Assembly (NCBI GenBank): GCA_028751875.1
Contig: CM054145.1
Span: 11,377,020 to 11,441,019 of the forward strand
Origin: Rapana venosa
Taxonomy: Eukaryota; Mollusca; Gastropoda; Neogastropoda; Muricidae
Direction: 5' to 3'
Length of the DNA: 64,000 bases
In this document: positions 45,101 to 53,400 of the stretch, piece after piece
Layout of the letters: each line of letters opens with the position of its first letter
Numbering within the stretch: the first letter of the stretch is position 1
Notes under the pieces: model-generated
The model's input: only the letters and a program-made list of their open reading frames with translations
Told to the model about the DNA's origin: nothing
Databases searched by the model: none
Translations under genes and position numbers: made by a program

Positions 45101-46637
45101 TTCCCTTTCCTTTTCTTTTTTTACCCTTTCCCTCCTTTTTCTTTCTTTCTCTTTCCTTTCCTTAAATCTGTTTGCTTCCCCTTCCCAATTCTCCTTTCCA
45201 TTCCTTTCCTTTCTTAGCCTGTCCTTTCCTAATTTGCTCTTTCTCCTTCTTTCCCCTTTTTTTCTTTCCCCTTCCCCCTTAAATCACCCTATTTCCGTTT
45301 AGTTTCCATTCTTCCGTTTTCTGCCTCTTCTTGTCTTTCCCTTTATTTCCTTTCCTTTCCTTCCCATTGATTCCCTTTCCTTTCTTTCCCTTTTTCTCTT
45401 TTCTTCCCCTTCCCCTTCTTTCCCTTTCTTTCCCTTACCTTTCGTTTCCTTTCCTTTCCCTTTCTTCCCTTTCCTTTCTTCCACGTTCATTCCATTTCCA
45501 CCCCTTTATTTTCTTTCCCTTTCTTCCCCTTCCTTTAACCTTTTCTTCCTATTTATTTATCTCCCTTTCCTTCCCTTTCCTTTTCCCTTTTCTACCCTTT
45601 CCTTCTTTTGCCATTCCTTCCCTTTCCTTCCTTTTCATTTCCTTTCTTTCCATTTTTTCTCATTCCTTTCCTTTTTCTTTCCATTTCCTTCCCTTTCTTT
45701 CCCTTACCTTTCTTTCTCTTTTACTTTCCTTTCTGTTTCTTTCTCTTCTTTCCCTTTCCCTCTCTTTTCTTTCTTCCCCTTTTCCCCTTTCTCTCCCTTT
45801 TATTTCTTACCCCTTCCTTCCCTTTTCTGTTCTTTCCCTTTCTTTACCCTTTTTTCTTTCCCTTCCTTTCCCCTTCTTTCCTTTTCATTCACCTTTTCCC
45901 TTGAGTTTCCGTTCTTCCGCTTTCTTCCCCTTCCTGTCTTACCCTTTTCTTTTTTTTATTTTCCTTTCCTTTCTTTCCATTTCCCTCCCCTTTCCTTTTT
46001 TCTCATTACCTTCCCTTTCCCCTTCTTTCCCTTTCGTTTACTTTCCTTTCGTTCCTTTTCTTTTCCTGTCCTTCCCTTTCCTTTCTTGGCCTTTCTTTCC
46101 ATTTGTTTTCTTTCCTATTCATTCCCTTTCCATTCATTCCCTTTCCTTTCATTCCCTTTCCTTCTTTTCCCTTCTTTCCCTTCCCTTTCACTCTTTCATT
46201 CCCTTTCCTGCCTTTTTCTTTTCTTCCACGTTCATTTCATTTCCATCCCTTTAATTTATTTACTTTCTTTCCCTTTTTGTTCCCTTCCTTTCTTTCCCTT
46301 TTCTTCCTATTTCTTTATTTCTTTCCTTCCCTTTCCTTTTCCCTTTCCTTCCCTTTCCTTTTCCCTTTCCTTTTCGTCCCTTTCTTTCCCTTTCCTTCCC
46401 TGTCCTCTCTTTCACTTCCCTTTTGTTTCCTTTCTTTCACTTTCTTTACATTTATTTCCCCTCCCTTTCCTTTCTTTCCCTTATTTTCCTTCCCTTTCCT
46501 TTCTTTTCTTACCCTTTCCTTTCCTTCTTTTGCCATTCCTTCCCTTCCCTTGTTTTCTTATTCCTTCTCTTGTCTTTCTTTACCTTTCCGTCCCTTTCCT
46601 TTCCTGCCCTTTCTTTCCCTTCTACTTTCCTTTCTGT
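39187..46637 (+). repeat. Polypyrimidine satellite array 5 (about 7.5 kb) with visible higher-order units
   Basis: Same composition and polarity as arrays 1-4, but the higher-order structure is clearest here. CACGTTCATT copies fall near 40912, 42268, 43636, 45482 and 46228. CTATTCCTTTCTC or variants fall near 41116, 42469, 43331 and 44666. Spacings of about 1353, 1356, 1368 and 1335 bp recur. A longer stretch at 43165-43380 matches 44515-44710 by eye, and 43525-43670 matches 46105-46250. The array ends next to a SINE. Confidence 0.95.
43664..43997 (+). repeat. Minisatellite of about 85-97 bp units inside array 5
   Basis: TATTTCTTTATCTCCC or close variants start at about 43664, 43761, 43846, 43940 and 43994, giving steps of 97, 85, 94 and 54 bp. 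Each unit otherwise consists of TTCCCTTTCC blocks. Related single copies occur near 45549 and 46308. Confidence 0.8.
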
Positions 46638-46731
46638 TGTTTAAAGCCAATGACATGACGCTTTCCTAGTTCCTTTGCCCCACTAAGGATCACCAACACA
46701 ATGTCCCGGTGAGACTGTCCGCTGACCTTGG

Positions 46732-46732
<1 letters not shown>
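46638..46732. other. Short unique-looking segment, unassigned
   Basis: Lies between array 5 and the SINE tail. The minus strand reads open for about 30 codons (GQSHRDIVLVILSGAKELGK) but matches no family I recognise. Confidence 0.4.
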
Positions 46733-46786
<54 letters not shown>

Positions 46787-47087
46787 TATGGAATTTATAT
46801 AGCGCTGAATCTTGTAAAGCAACAAATCAAAGCGCTCAGATTTCATTTCATACCACTTTAAGTCACGCCAGATTTCTCTCCGTGAAATTCGGGCTGCTCT
46901 CCCCGGGGAGAGCGGGAGAGCGCGTCGCCATAAGCGCAGCGCCACCCTTTTTTTTTTCTTCTTTTTCATGTCTGCAACTGTATTTGTTTCCCTATCAGAG
47001 TGGCTTTTTTCTAAGAATTTTGCCAGGGACAACTCTCTTGTTGCCGTGGGTTCTTTTACGTGCGCTAAATAATTAGTGTAACACACG

Positions 47088-47118
<31 letters not shown>

Positions 47119-47177
47119 TAGCGCCCAGATCACCACTCATGGTCTAATGGATGGGGGAAAAGTTTCCGGTCCAAACG

Positions 47178-47188
47178 GGGTACGAACC
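47178..47188 (-). promoter_or_regulatory. Pol III B box of the SINE
   Basis: Reverse complement GGTTCGTACCC fits the tRNA-type B box. Confidence 0.75.
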
Positions 47189-47236
47189 GCCGCACACTTC
47201 AGACCCGGACTTTTCGCTTTCTAGACAGGCGCGTTA

Positions 47237-47247
47237 CCTCTAGACCA
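47237..47247 (-). promoter_or_regulatory. Pol III A box of the SINE
   Basis: Reverse complement TGGTCTAGAGG fits the tRNA-type A box. Confidence 0.7.
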
Positions 47248-47256
47248 CCGATCCAC

Positions 47257-47424
47257 ATAATGCATATGGCATAATAAGGTCTATTACATAATTATGGATA
47301 ATATGTGTATGTATAATTATATTTTTATAATAATGTATTATTATATAATTATGAATTTATTATTGTATAATAGTTTATATATCGTTATACATATGTTTAT
47401 CCATTGCTGAATATCCACAGCGAT
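47257..47424. other. AT-rich spacer
   Basis: Strongly AT-rich (many TATAATTAT-like runs) with no coding or repeat-family signal recognised. Confidence 0.5.
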
Positions 47425-47447
47425 ATGCACACACACACACACACACA

Positions 47448-47506
<59 letters not shown>
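47425..47506. repeat. (CA)n microsatellite
   Basis: About 80 bp of CA with one CC interruption near 47453. It forms the upstream edge of the outer + strand LINE fragment. Confidence 0.95.
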
Positions 47507-47509
<3 letters not shown>

Positions 47510-47592
47510 AGATATCAGGAAAGATACCAGGTGTTTGGATGTTTGGCCTTATAAAACCTATTTATAAGGGGAAAGGAGACAAATACGAATTT

Positions 47593-47770
47593 AATAATAA
47601 TAATAATAATAATATATGGAATTTATATAGCGCTGAATCTTGTAAAAAACAAACAAATCGAAGCGCTTGCACTCAATCATTTACAGGCATGCAACTCTCC
47701 TTAAACATAATGAGCAACAGATTTCAAATCCATGCACGCGCACTACGCACGCACACGCACGCACACAAGA
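47593..47770 (-). mobile_element. Short 3'-end fragment of a CR1/L2-like LINE inserted in the outer LINE
   Basis: On the minus strand it reads GGATTTGAAATCTGTTGCTC, then TGCAAGCGCTTCGATTTG, then AGCGCTATATAAATTCC, then (ATT)n. It is almost identical to 49899-50060. It separates KGDKYE from DYRGMY in the outer LINE RT, so it is an insertion. The target duplication is imperfect (ATTT, or GAATTTAAT versus AGATTTGAT). Confidence 0.75.
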
Positions 47771-48284
47771 TTTGATGATTATAGGGGTATGTATTTGTTC
47801 AGTTGTATTGGAAATTTTTTCCCTTCTGGTTTTCTTGAGACAAGTTACTTTTGGAATATTGGGTAAGCTTCAGAAAGTATCATTCTACTACAGATTGTTT
47901 CATTTTGGAATGTCTTTTGGATATAATTATTTCTAAGTAAAAAGCCCCGTTATACTGTGCTTTTGTTGATTATCAGAAGGCTTTTGATTCTGTATGGCGT
48001 AGTGCCTTATGGTATAAACTGGCAAAACAAAATGTAAACGAAAAAATACTGAAAGTCATCATGAACATGTATGAAAATGTAAAATCTTGTGGTTTTTGTT
48101 AATGATGGACCTGTTCAGACTATTTCAAAAGTTTTACTGGTGTTCGTCAAGGAGATAGTCTTCCTCCTGTTTTGTTTTCTATGTTTCTGAATTATTTGAA
48201 ACAGTTTTTGACGGATAGAAATTGTTTGTCATTGAACATTCAATTTTCATCGAATGGAACAATGTTAAGCTTTTAATTTTGCTA

Positions 48285-48330
48285 TAATATAGCAAATGAT
48301 AATTTTTAGTACACACACGCACACCCCCTT
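48285..48330 (+). other. Destroyed RT catalytic box with CA-rich insertion
   Basis: Where an LLYADD-type box is expected, the sequence reads TTGCTATAATATAGCAAATG followed by stops and ACACACACGCACACC, then returns to VLFSNTKK. The DD pair cannot be read. Confidence 0.65.
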
Positions 48331-49170
48331 AAATCGTAATGTTTTATTCTCTAATACAAAGAAGGGGTTACAAGATGCTTTAAACAATTTATATGCTTAC
48401 TATTCTCAGTGGAGACTTGTTGTTAATCGAGTGAAAACAAAAATCATGATATTCGGCCGCCATAGATCTTGTAACATGTTTACGTATGATGGAAAAGCGT
48501 TGGAAGTTGTTATTAGTTTTAAATATTTAGGAATTGACTTTAGTAAGAGTGGTAGTTTTGCAAAATGCAGGGAAAATGCTTATGATAAAGCTTCTAAAGT
48601 TATGTTTAGTTTGATAAAGACTGCAAAGGCCAAAAGAACTACCTATACCTGTGACACGATTTATTAGATAAAATCGTTGTACCTGTTTTGTTGTATGGAT
48701 GTGAAATTTGGGGATATGAAAACCTAACAATAATTGATAAGTTTCAGTTAAGATTTTTAAAGTATATTTTTCGTTTAAGGCGTACAACGTCAACTTCACT
48801 AGTATATGAAGAAACGGGCAGATATCCTTTGTCTATATTGGTCTCTATTCGAATGGTTCGTTTCTGGATGCAGCTGCTTGACATCCAGTCTGAAAAGCTA
48901 TCGTCAAATGTTTATCAGATGATGATTTACATGACAAATCTTTCATGAAATCATCATGGCTAAATAAGATACAAAATATTTTAGTACAAAGTGGATTTCA
49001 CTGTCTGTGGAAGAGACAGTTTTGTTCAAGTATTGATTCTACAAGTTCACATATCAAAGCCTTCTTAATTAAAAAAAAAGTTTTGTTAATGAATGAAGAA
49101 CTGAGCTGTGCAGTAATAGTGGATGCCTTTATTATAAAAACTATAACATCGATTGTAGTATGGAAACATG

Positions 49171-49182
49171 TATACCTTGTCT
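49171..49182. repeat. 12-bp target-site duplication, left copy (TATACCTTGTCT)
   Basis: Exact match to 51471-51482. It brackets the RTE-like LINE inserted in the outer LINE. Confidence 0.88.
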
Positions 49183-49189
49183 TCTTCTT

Positions 49190-49220
<31 letters not shown>

Positions 49221-49898
49221 GTCGTTATAGCTCCTAGCGGAGCATAGGGCCTCAACAGCGTCCCTCTACCTTCTCCTGTCTCTGGCAAGGGTCTTGGCCT
49301 CTTCCCATGTCAGGCTGGAGTCTCTCAGCTCACTATGCAGGCTTCTCCTCCAGGTCTGTTTGGGGCGCCCTCTCTTCCTTTTCCCCTGCGGGTTCCACTC
49401 GAGCGCTTGTCTGGTGATGTTGCAAGGCTCCTTCCATAGGGTGTGGCCGACCCAACGCCACTTTCGCCGCCTTACTTGGACATCCATAGGCTGTTGGTTC
49501 GCCCTCATCCACAGGTCGGTACTTGGCACTCTGTCGAACCATCTGAGATGAAGGATCTGCCGGAGACATCCGTTGATGAAGGTCTGGATCTTGGAGGAGC
49601 TGGTGTTGATGACCCGCCAAGTTTCTGACCCGTAGAGAAGCACAGACTTCACATTGGAGTTGAAGATCCTGAGCTTGGTGGTTGTGGAGATCGCATTTGT
49701 TCTCCATACGGGTTTCAAGATGGCAAATGCTCGGCGTGCTTTCTTTATTCTTGCCTTGATGTCTTCGTCTGTGCCTCCTGTCTGGCTGATCTTACTGCCC
49801 AGGTACACAAATTCACTGACATCCTCCACTGCTTTCCCAGAGATGGTGACAGGAGCCTCTTGCTGGTTGTTGGTACGCAGTAGCTTGGTCTTCTCTTA
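49183..49898 (-). mobile_element. Inserted RTE-like LINE, thumb to 3' tail (distal part)
   Basis: Minus-strand frame 49266-49895 reads KTKLLRTNNQQEAPVTISGK, VEDVSEFVYLGSKISQTGG (thumb YLGS step), LLYGSETWRV, INGCLRQILHLRWFDRVP, WRWVGHTLWKEPCNITRQAL and GKRKRGRPKQTWRR, the common C-terminal pattern of RTE-like LINEs in invertebrates. The 3' end is a (GAA)n tail, seen on the + strand as (TTC)n at 49183-49218. The upstream RT palm lies at 51226-51470, separated from it by the CR1/L2-like LINE at 49899-51225. Confidence 0.87.
49892..49898. repeat. 7-bp target-site duplication, left copy (TTCTCTT)
   Basis: Matches 51226-51232. Removing the insert and one copy rejoins GLRISQE to KTKLLRT in frame on the minus strand. 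Confidence 0.82.
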
Positions 49899-50060
49899 AT
49901 AATAATAATATATGGAATTTATATAGCGCTGAATCTTGTAAAAAAACAAACAAATCGAAGCGCTTGCACTCAATCATTTACAGGCATGCAACTCTCCTTA
50001 AACATAATGAGCAACAGATTTCAAATCCATGCGCGCGCACTACGCACGCACACGCACGCG

Positions 50061-50140
<80 letters not shown>

Positions 50141-51225
50141 CAACACTTAGAAGGTGAAAGATGCTGTTGAAAATTAGGGACAGATATGTAGGGGAAAGTC
50201 TCAGGTAGGAAATAAGTGTGTTTTGGGGCGGATTTGGGGGAACAAGTGAAGGTTTTGACAAGTGAAAAGAGGGGGTCATTCCAGGTGGATGGCCCAGAAC
50301 AGAAAGGAGCGACGGAAACAGTGGTTTGGGTTTGAATCTGGGTGTTCGAAAGCACAAAGTATCTGCGGCTGAACGAAGGGAACGGGATGGAGTGTACAGG
50401 TGAAGACAGTTACAGAGATAAGGGGTGCAGATTTGTGGAGACATTTGAAACAGAGGGTATTGATTTTATACTCCAGTCTTTGTGAGACAGGCAACCAGTG
50501 AAGAGATCGCAGAAGAGGAGTGATGTGTTCAGATTTTTCTTTTTAGGACCAGTCGAGCTGCAGAGTTTTGTATGCGTTGAAGAGAGTGGATAGATGATGC
50601 TGGTAGGCCAGCCATAAAGAAGTACAGTAGTCTAAACGTGAAAGAATGAGAGATGTGACAAGCTTGAAGTTGCATCAGTGGACAGATACTTGCAAAATCG
50701 CGTTTATGCGCCGTAATTGATAGTAGCAAGACGGCAGGTCTGGGTGATAAAATTTTTTCATAGAGAGTGTGTTGTCAAGAACTACTCCTAAATACTTCAC
50801 AGAGTTGGCAAAGGAACTGACGTATTGCCGAATTCTATTGAGTTTTTGTGATAGAGGAAAGTTTATGTTGGGTCCCTATGAGCATGGTTTCGGTTTTATC
50901 GGCATTAAGTTGTAACTTGTTCTGAGTCATCCAGTTTTGAATGTCTTGAAGGCAGTAGGACATATTTGTCAGGAGGGAAGGCAAGTTTTCAACAGTATCG
51001 CTGCACTGAAGCTGAGTATCATCGGCATAGAAATGATGATCAATAGGGTGGTTGTTTATTATATGTGAGAGTGGAGCAGTGTAGAGAGTAAAGAGAACAG
51101 GGCCCAGGACTGATCCCTGCCATTTTGACAGGTTTTGATTGAATTTTGTTTACATTAACTTTCTGGAACCGGTCCGTGAGGTATGAAGTAAACCAGTGAG
51201 GGCTGTGCCATTAATACCAAACGTA
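49899..51225 (-). mobile_element. Innermost CR1/L2-like LINE, RT to (ATT)n tail
   Basis: Minus-strand reading: QGSVLGPVLFTLYTA (near 51080-51125), DHHFYADDTQ (near 51005-51035, catalytic DD intact), QNWMTQNKLQLNADKTETM, LMAGLPASSIHSLQRIQNSA (near 50560-50620), LHWLPVSQRLEYKINTLCFK and SRSLRSAADTLCF. It then runs into a 3' UTR with a CA/GT microsatellite (50061-50137) and the terminal AGCGCTATATAAATTCC plus (ATT)n. It is homologous to the LINE at 35829-38370. The 5' truncation falls within the RT. Frameshifts are present but motifs are well preserved. Confidence 0.88.
50061..50137. repeat. (CA)n microsatellite in the LINE 3' UTR
   Basis: About 76 bp of pure CA on the + strand. The equivalent position in the fragment at 47593-47770 is also CA-rich. 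Confidence 0.95.
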
Positions 51226-51232
51226 TTCTCTT
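51226..51232. repeat. 7-bp target-site duplication, right copy (TTCTCTT)
   Basis: Matches 49892-49898. Confidence 0.8.
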
Positions 51233-51470
51233 GACTAATCCTGAGGCCAACACGTCTAGCTGTGGTATCTAGGGCAGTGACTTTGTCTTCGATGTGCTGC
51301 AGGCGGTGGGATAGCAGAGCCAGGTCATCGGCAAAATCGAGATCTTCCAGCTTTGTCATGAGGGTCCATTGGATACCTTCCTCGGAACTTGCGTAGGCCG
51401 TCCTTGTCACCCAGTCCAGCACCACAAGGAAGAGGAGTGGAGACAATAAGCAGCCCTGTCTGACGCCGGA
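51226..51470 (-). mobile_element. Inserted RTE-like LINE, RT palm (proximal part)
   Basis: The minus strand begins exactly at SGVRQGCLLSPLLFLVVLDW (RT motif before the catalytic box). It continues with LEDLDFADDLALLSH (catalytic DD intact) and TARRVGLRIS, where the CR1/L2-like insertion interrupts it. The 5' truncation point at 51470 abuts the 12-bp target duplication. Confidence 0.87.
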
Positions 51471-51482
51471 TATACCTTGTCT
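51471..51482. repeat. 12-bp target-site duplication, right copy (TATACCTTGTCT)
   Basis: Exact match to 49171-49182. Confidence 0.88.
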
Positions 51483-52003
51483 ACTACATGTTTATGTTTA
51501 CGCTCTTATGAAGTTTCGTTGTAGCTGTCATAAGCTTCCTATTGAGGTTGGACGTTTCCGTAGTATACCAAGGGAAAAAAGAATATATTCAAAACGCAAT
51601 ATGTCTGTTTTAGGGGATAAATTTCATTTTATCATGGAATGTCCCCACTTCAAACGTTTACAAGATTTTATTCCCCGACATTTCCTTCACTCATTTCTAT
51701 AATTTCTGTAGGGTAATGAAATGCAAATATCAAAAAAGTTCTCCTGTCGCTCTAAAAATTCATAAGATTTCCAGGTATTTCTTGAAAATTCAATCGTCTT
51801 TCACAAGTGTAGATTATGTCTTTTAAAGAAATGTGTATACTTAAAATATAGTATTGAGTCTTTAATATTGTTTGCTTATCATTTTGCAATGAACTTGCTT
51901 TTAAGTTCCTGTTAGTATTCATATTATTTTGGGCTGTATTGCTGTTAGGTTTATTCACCTGTTCAATTTGTTTATCCTCCATACCCCAAAAGCGGTGAAA
52001 GGA

Positions 52004-52179
52004 ATTAAATCCACACACGCACACATACACACACACACCACAGAGGACACACACACACACCACACACACACACTAACACATCTCATACACAAACACACCA
52101 CGCTCATCAAGACTACAAACCCCTCCACACGAAAATATCACACCACACCACACAAACACACACACAACCCCCACCCCAA

Positions 52180-52238
<59 letters not shown>

Positions 52239-52632
52239 ACACACCACCACCCCACACACAAACCACAGACACAAACCCTATAAAACAACACACACCAAAA
52301 ACACAAAACAAAGACACAAAAACCCATACACAAAACCATGCCACATACACATATACCACACACACACCACACACACACCACACAGAGGTACACATATACA
52401 CACACCAAAAGCACACAACCATACACACACCATTGCACCACACCACACACACCTCACAACACACACCAAACACACTCACACATACTAGGCGCACACACAT
52501 ACCACCACCCCACACACACACCACACACACACACCACGCGAACACATACACGCCCACACGCAACCACCCCACCAAAACAACCACACCAAAACCACACACA
52601 CACACACCACACAACATAACATACACACCACA

Positions 52633-52663
<31 letters not shown>

Positions 52664-53400
52664 CTACACACACCATACACTCACACAACACGCACGCACA
52701 CGCACAACAAACCAAACAAACCCTACACAAAACCAAAAACCCAACACAACAACACTACACACCAACATACCACCACATACACACCACATACACACACACA
52801 GCAAACACACACAAACCACACACACACACTACACCCCACACTACACACAGCAACACACACCAGACTACACACAAGCACATGCACAACACACCACATATCG
52901 CACACCCACCACACTCACCTACACACACAAACCTACAGACAAAACACCACTCCTCACAAACACAACAAACACCACACACGCCACACACACTACACACACC
53001 ACACTAAAACACACACAAAACCCCCACACCCCGCACACCACCCCAAAACACCACATACCACGCACACAAACTACAAAACACATACACAAATACACCACAC
53101 ACACACCCACACTCACACACCACATCACACCACAAAATATAGACACCAAAACAACCCCACATACACAGCACATCCCTTATAAACACCCCCAGACACACCC
53201 TTTCAAAAATCCATGCACCACTCAAGACACACACACACACACTTAGGGGCCCCCACACACACCATACACCACAACACACACCACACACCACAAACCCCAA
53301 CACACACACCGCACAACCCCACACCACAACGAACTACCACACCACCACCACACCACACACTCACACACACACCAATTCACCACACACCACACCACACACA
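52004..53400 (+). repeat. Degenerate CA-rich tandem repeat
   Basis: CA dinucleotides broken by CCA, AAC, TAC and GAC variants. It contains a pure CA run at about 52182-52236. No coding potential: threonine/histidine frames on + and cysteine/valine frames on - are artefacts of the repeat. Confidence 0.95.

Larger units (their letters stand above)
46733..47256 (-). mobile_element. Full-length tRNA-derived SINE with (ATT)n tail
   Basis: The minus strand starts near GTGGATCGGTGGTCTAGAGG, with a pol III A box (TGGTCTAGAGG, 47237-47247) and a B box (GGTTCGTACCC, 47178-47188), about 50 bp apart as in tRNA. The central region contains CTTTCGGATGAGACGATAAA and CACGTAAAAGAACCCACGGC. The 3' end reads GCGCTTTGATTTGTTGC, then ACAAGATTCAGCGC and TATATAAATTCCATAC, then (ATT)n at 46733-46785. 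At about 520 bp it appears complete. The central motif and tail resemble the V-like SINE groups described in molluscs; the exact family name is not claimed. The open frame across it on the minus strand is incidental. Confidence 0.85.
47507..52003 (+). mobile_element. Outer + strand LINE of the nest, with three interruptions
   Basis: RT pieces in order on the + strand: GVWMFGLIKPIYKGKGDKYE (47519-47590, the KGDK fingers motif); DYRGMYLFSC (47776 on); FVDYQKAFDSVWRSALWYKL (near 47965, first catalytic Asp); SFTGVRQGDSLPPVLFSMFL (near 48135); then, after a destroyed catalytic box, NVLFSNTKKGLQDAL, VISFKYLGIDFSKSGSF, IVVPVLLYGCEIWGYENL and VYEETGRYPLSILVSIRM (to 48945), and WLNKIQNILVQSGFH. After the 49183-51470 insertion it resumes with a C-terminal piece containing CHKLPIEVGRF and LGDKFHFIMECPHFKR (51508-51702), then 3' UTR. 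Interruptions are at 47593-47770, at the catalytic box near 48290-48330, and at 49183-51470. It is a dead copy; the clade is not assigned. Confidence 0.82.

Noticed and set aside
5596..46650. Very long open frames (up to about 1500 codons) made of Phe, Leu, Ser and Pro on + and Lys, Glu, Gly and Arg on -
   Set aside because: Stop codons need both a T and a purine, so pyrimidine-only or purine-only DNA cannot contain them. The frames follow composition, shift freely between all three frames and have no domain structure.
46622..47140. 172-codon minus-strand frame over the SINE
   Set aside because: It spans the SINE body and its (ATT)n tail; SINEs are non-coding and the frame has no domain.
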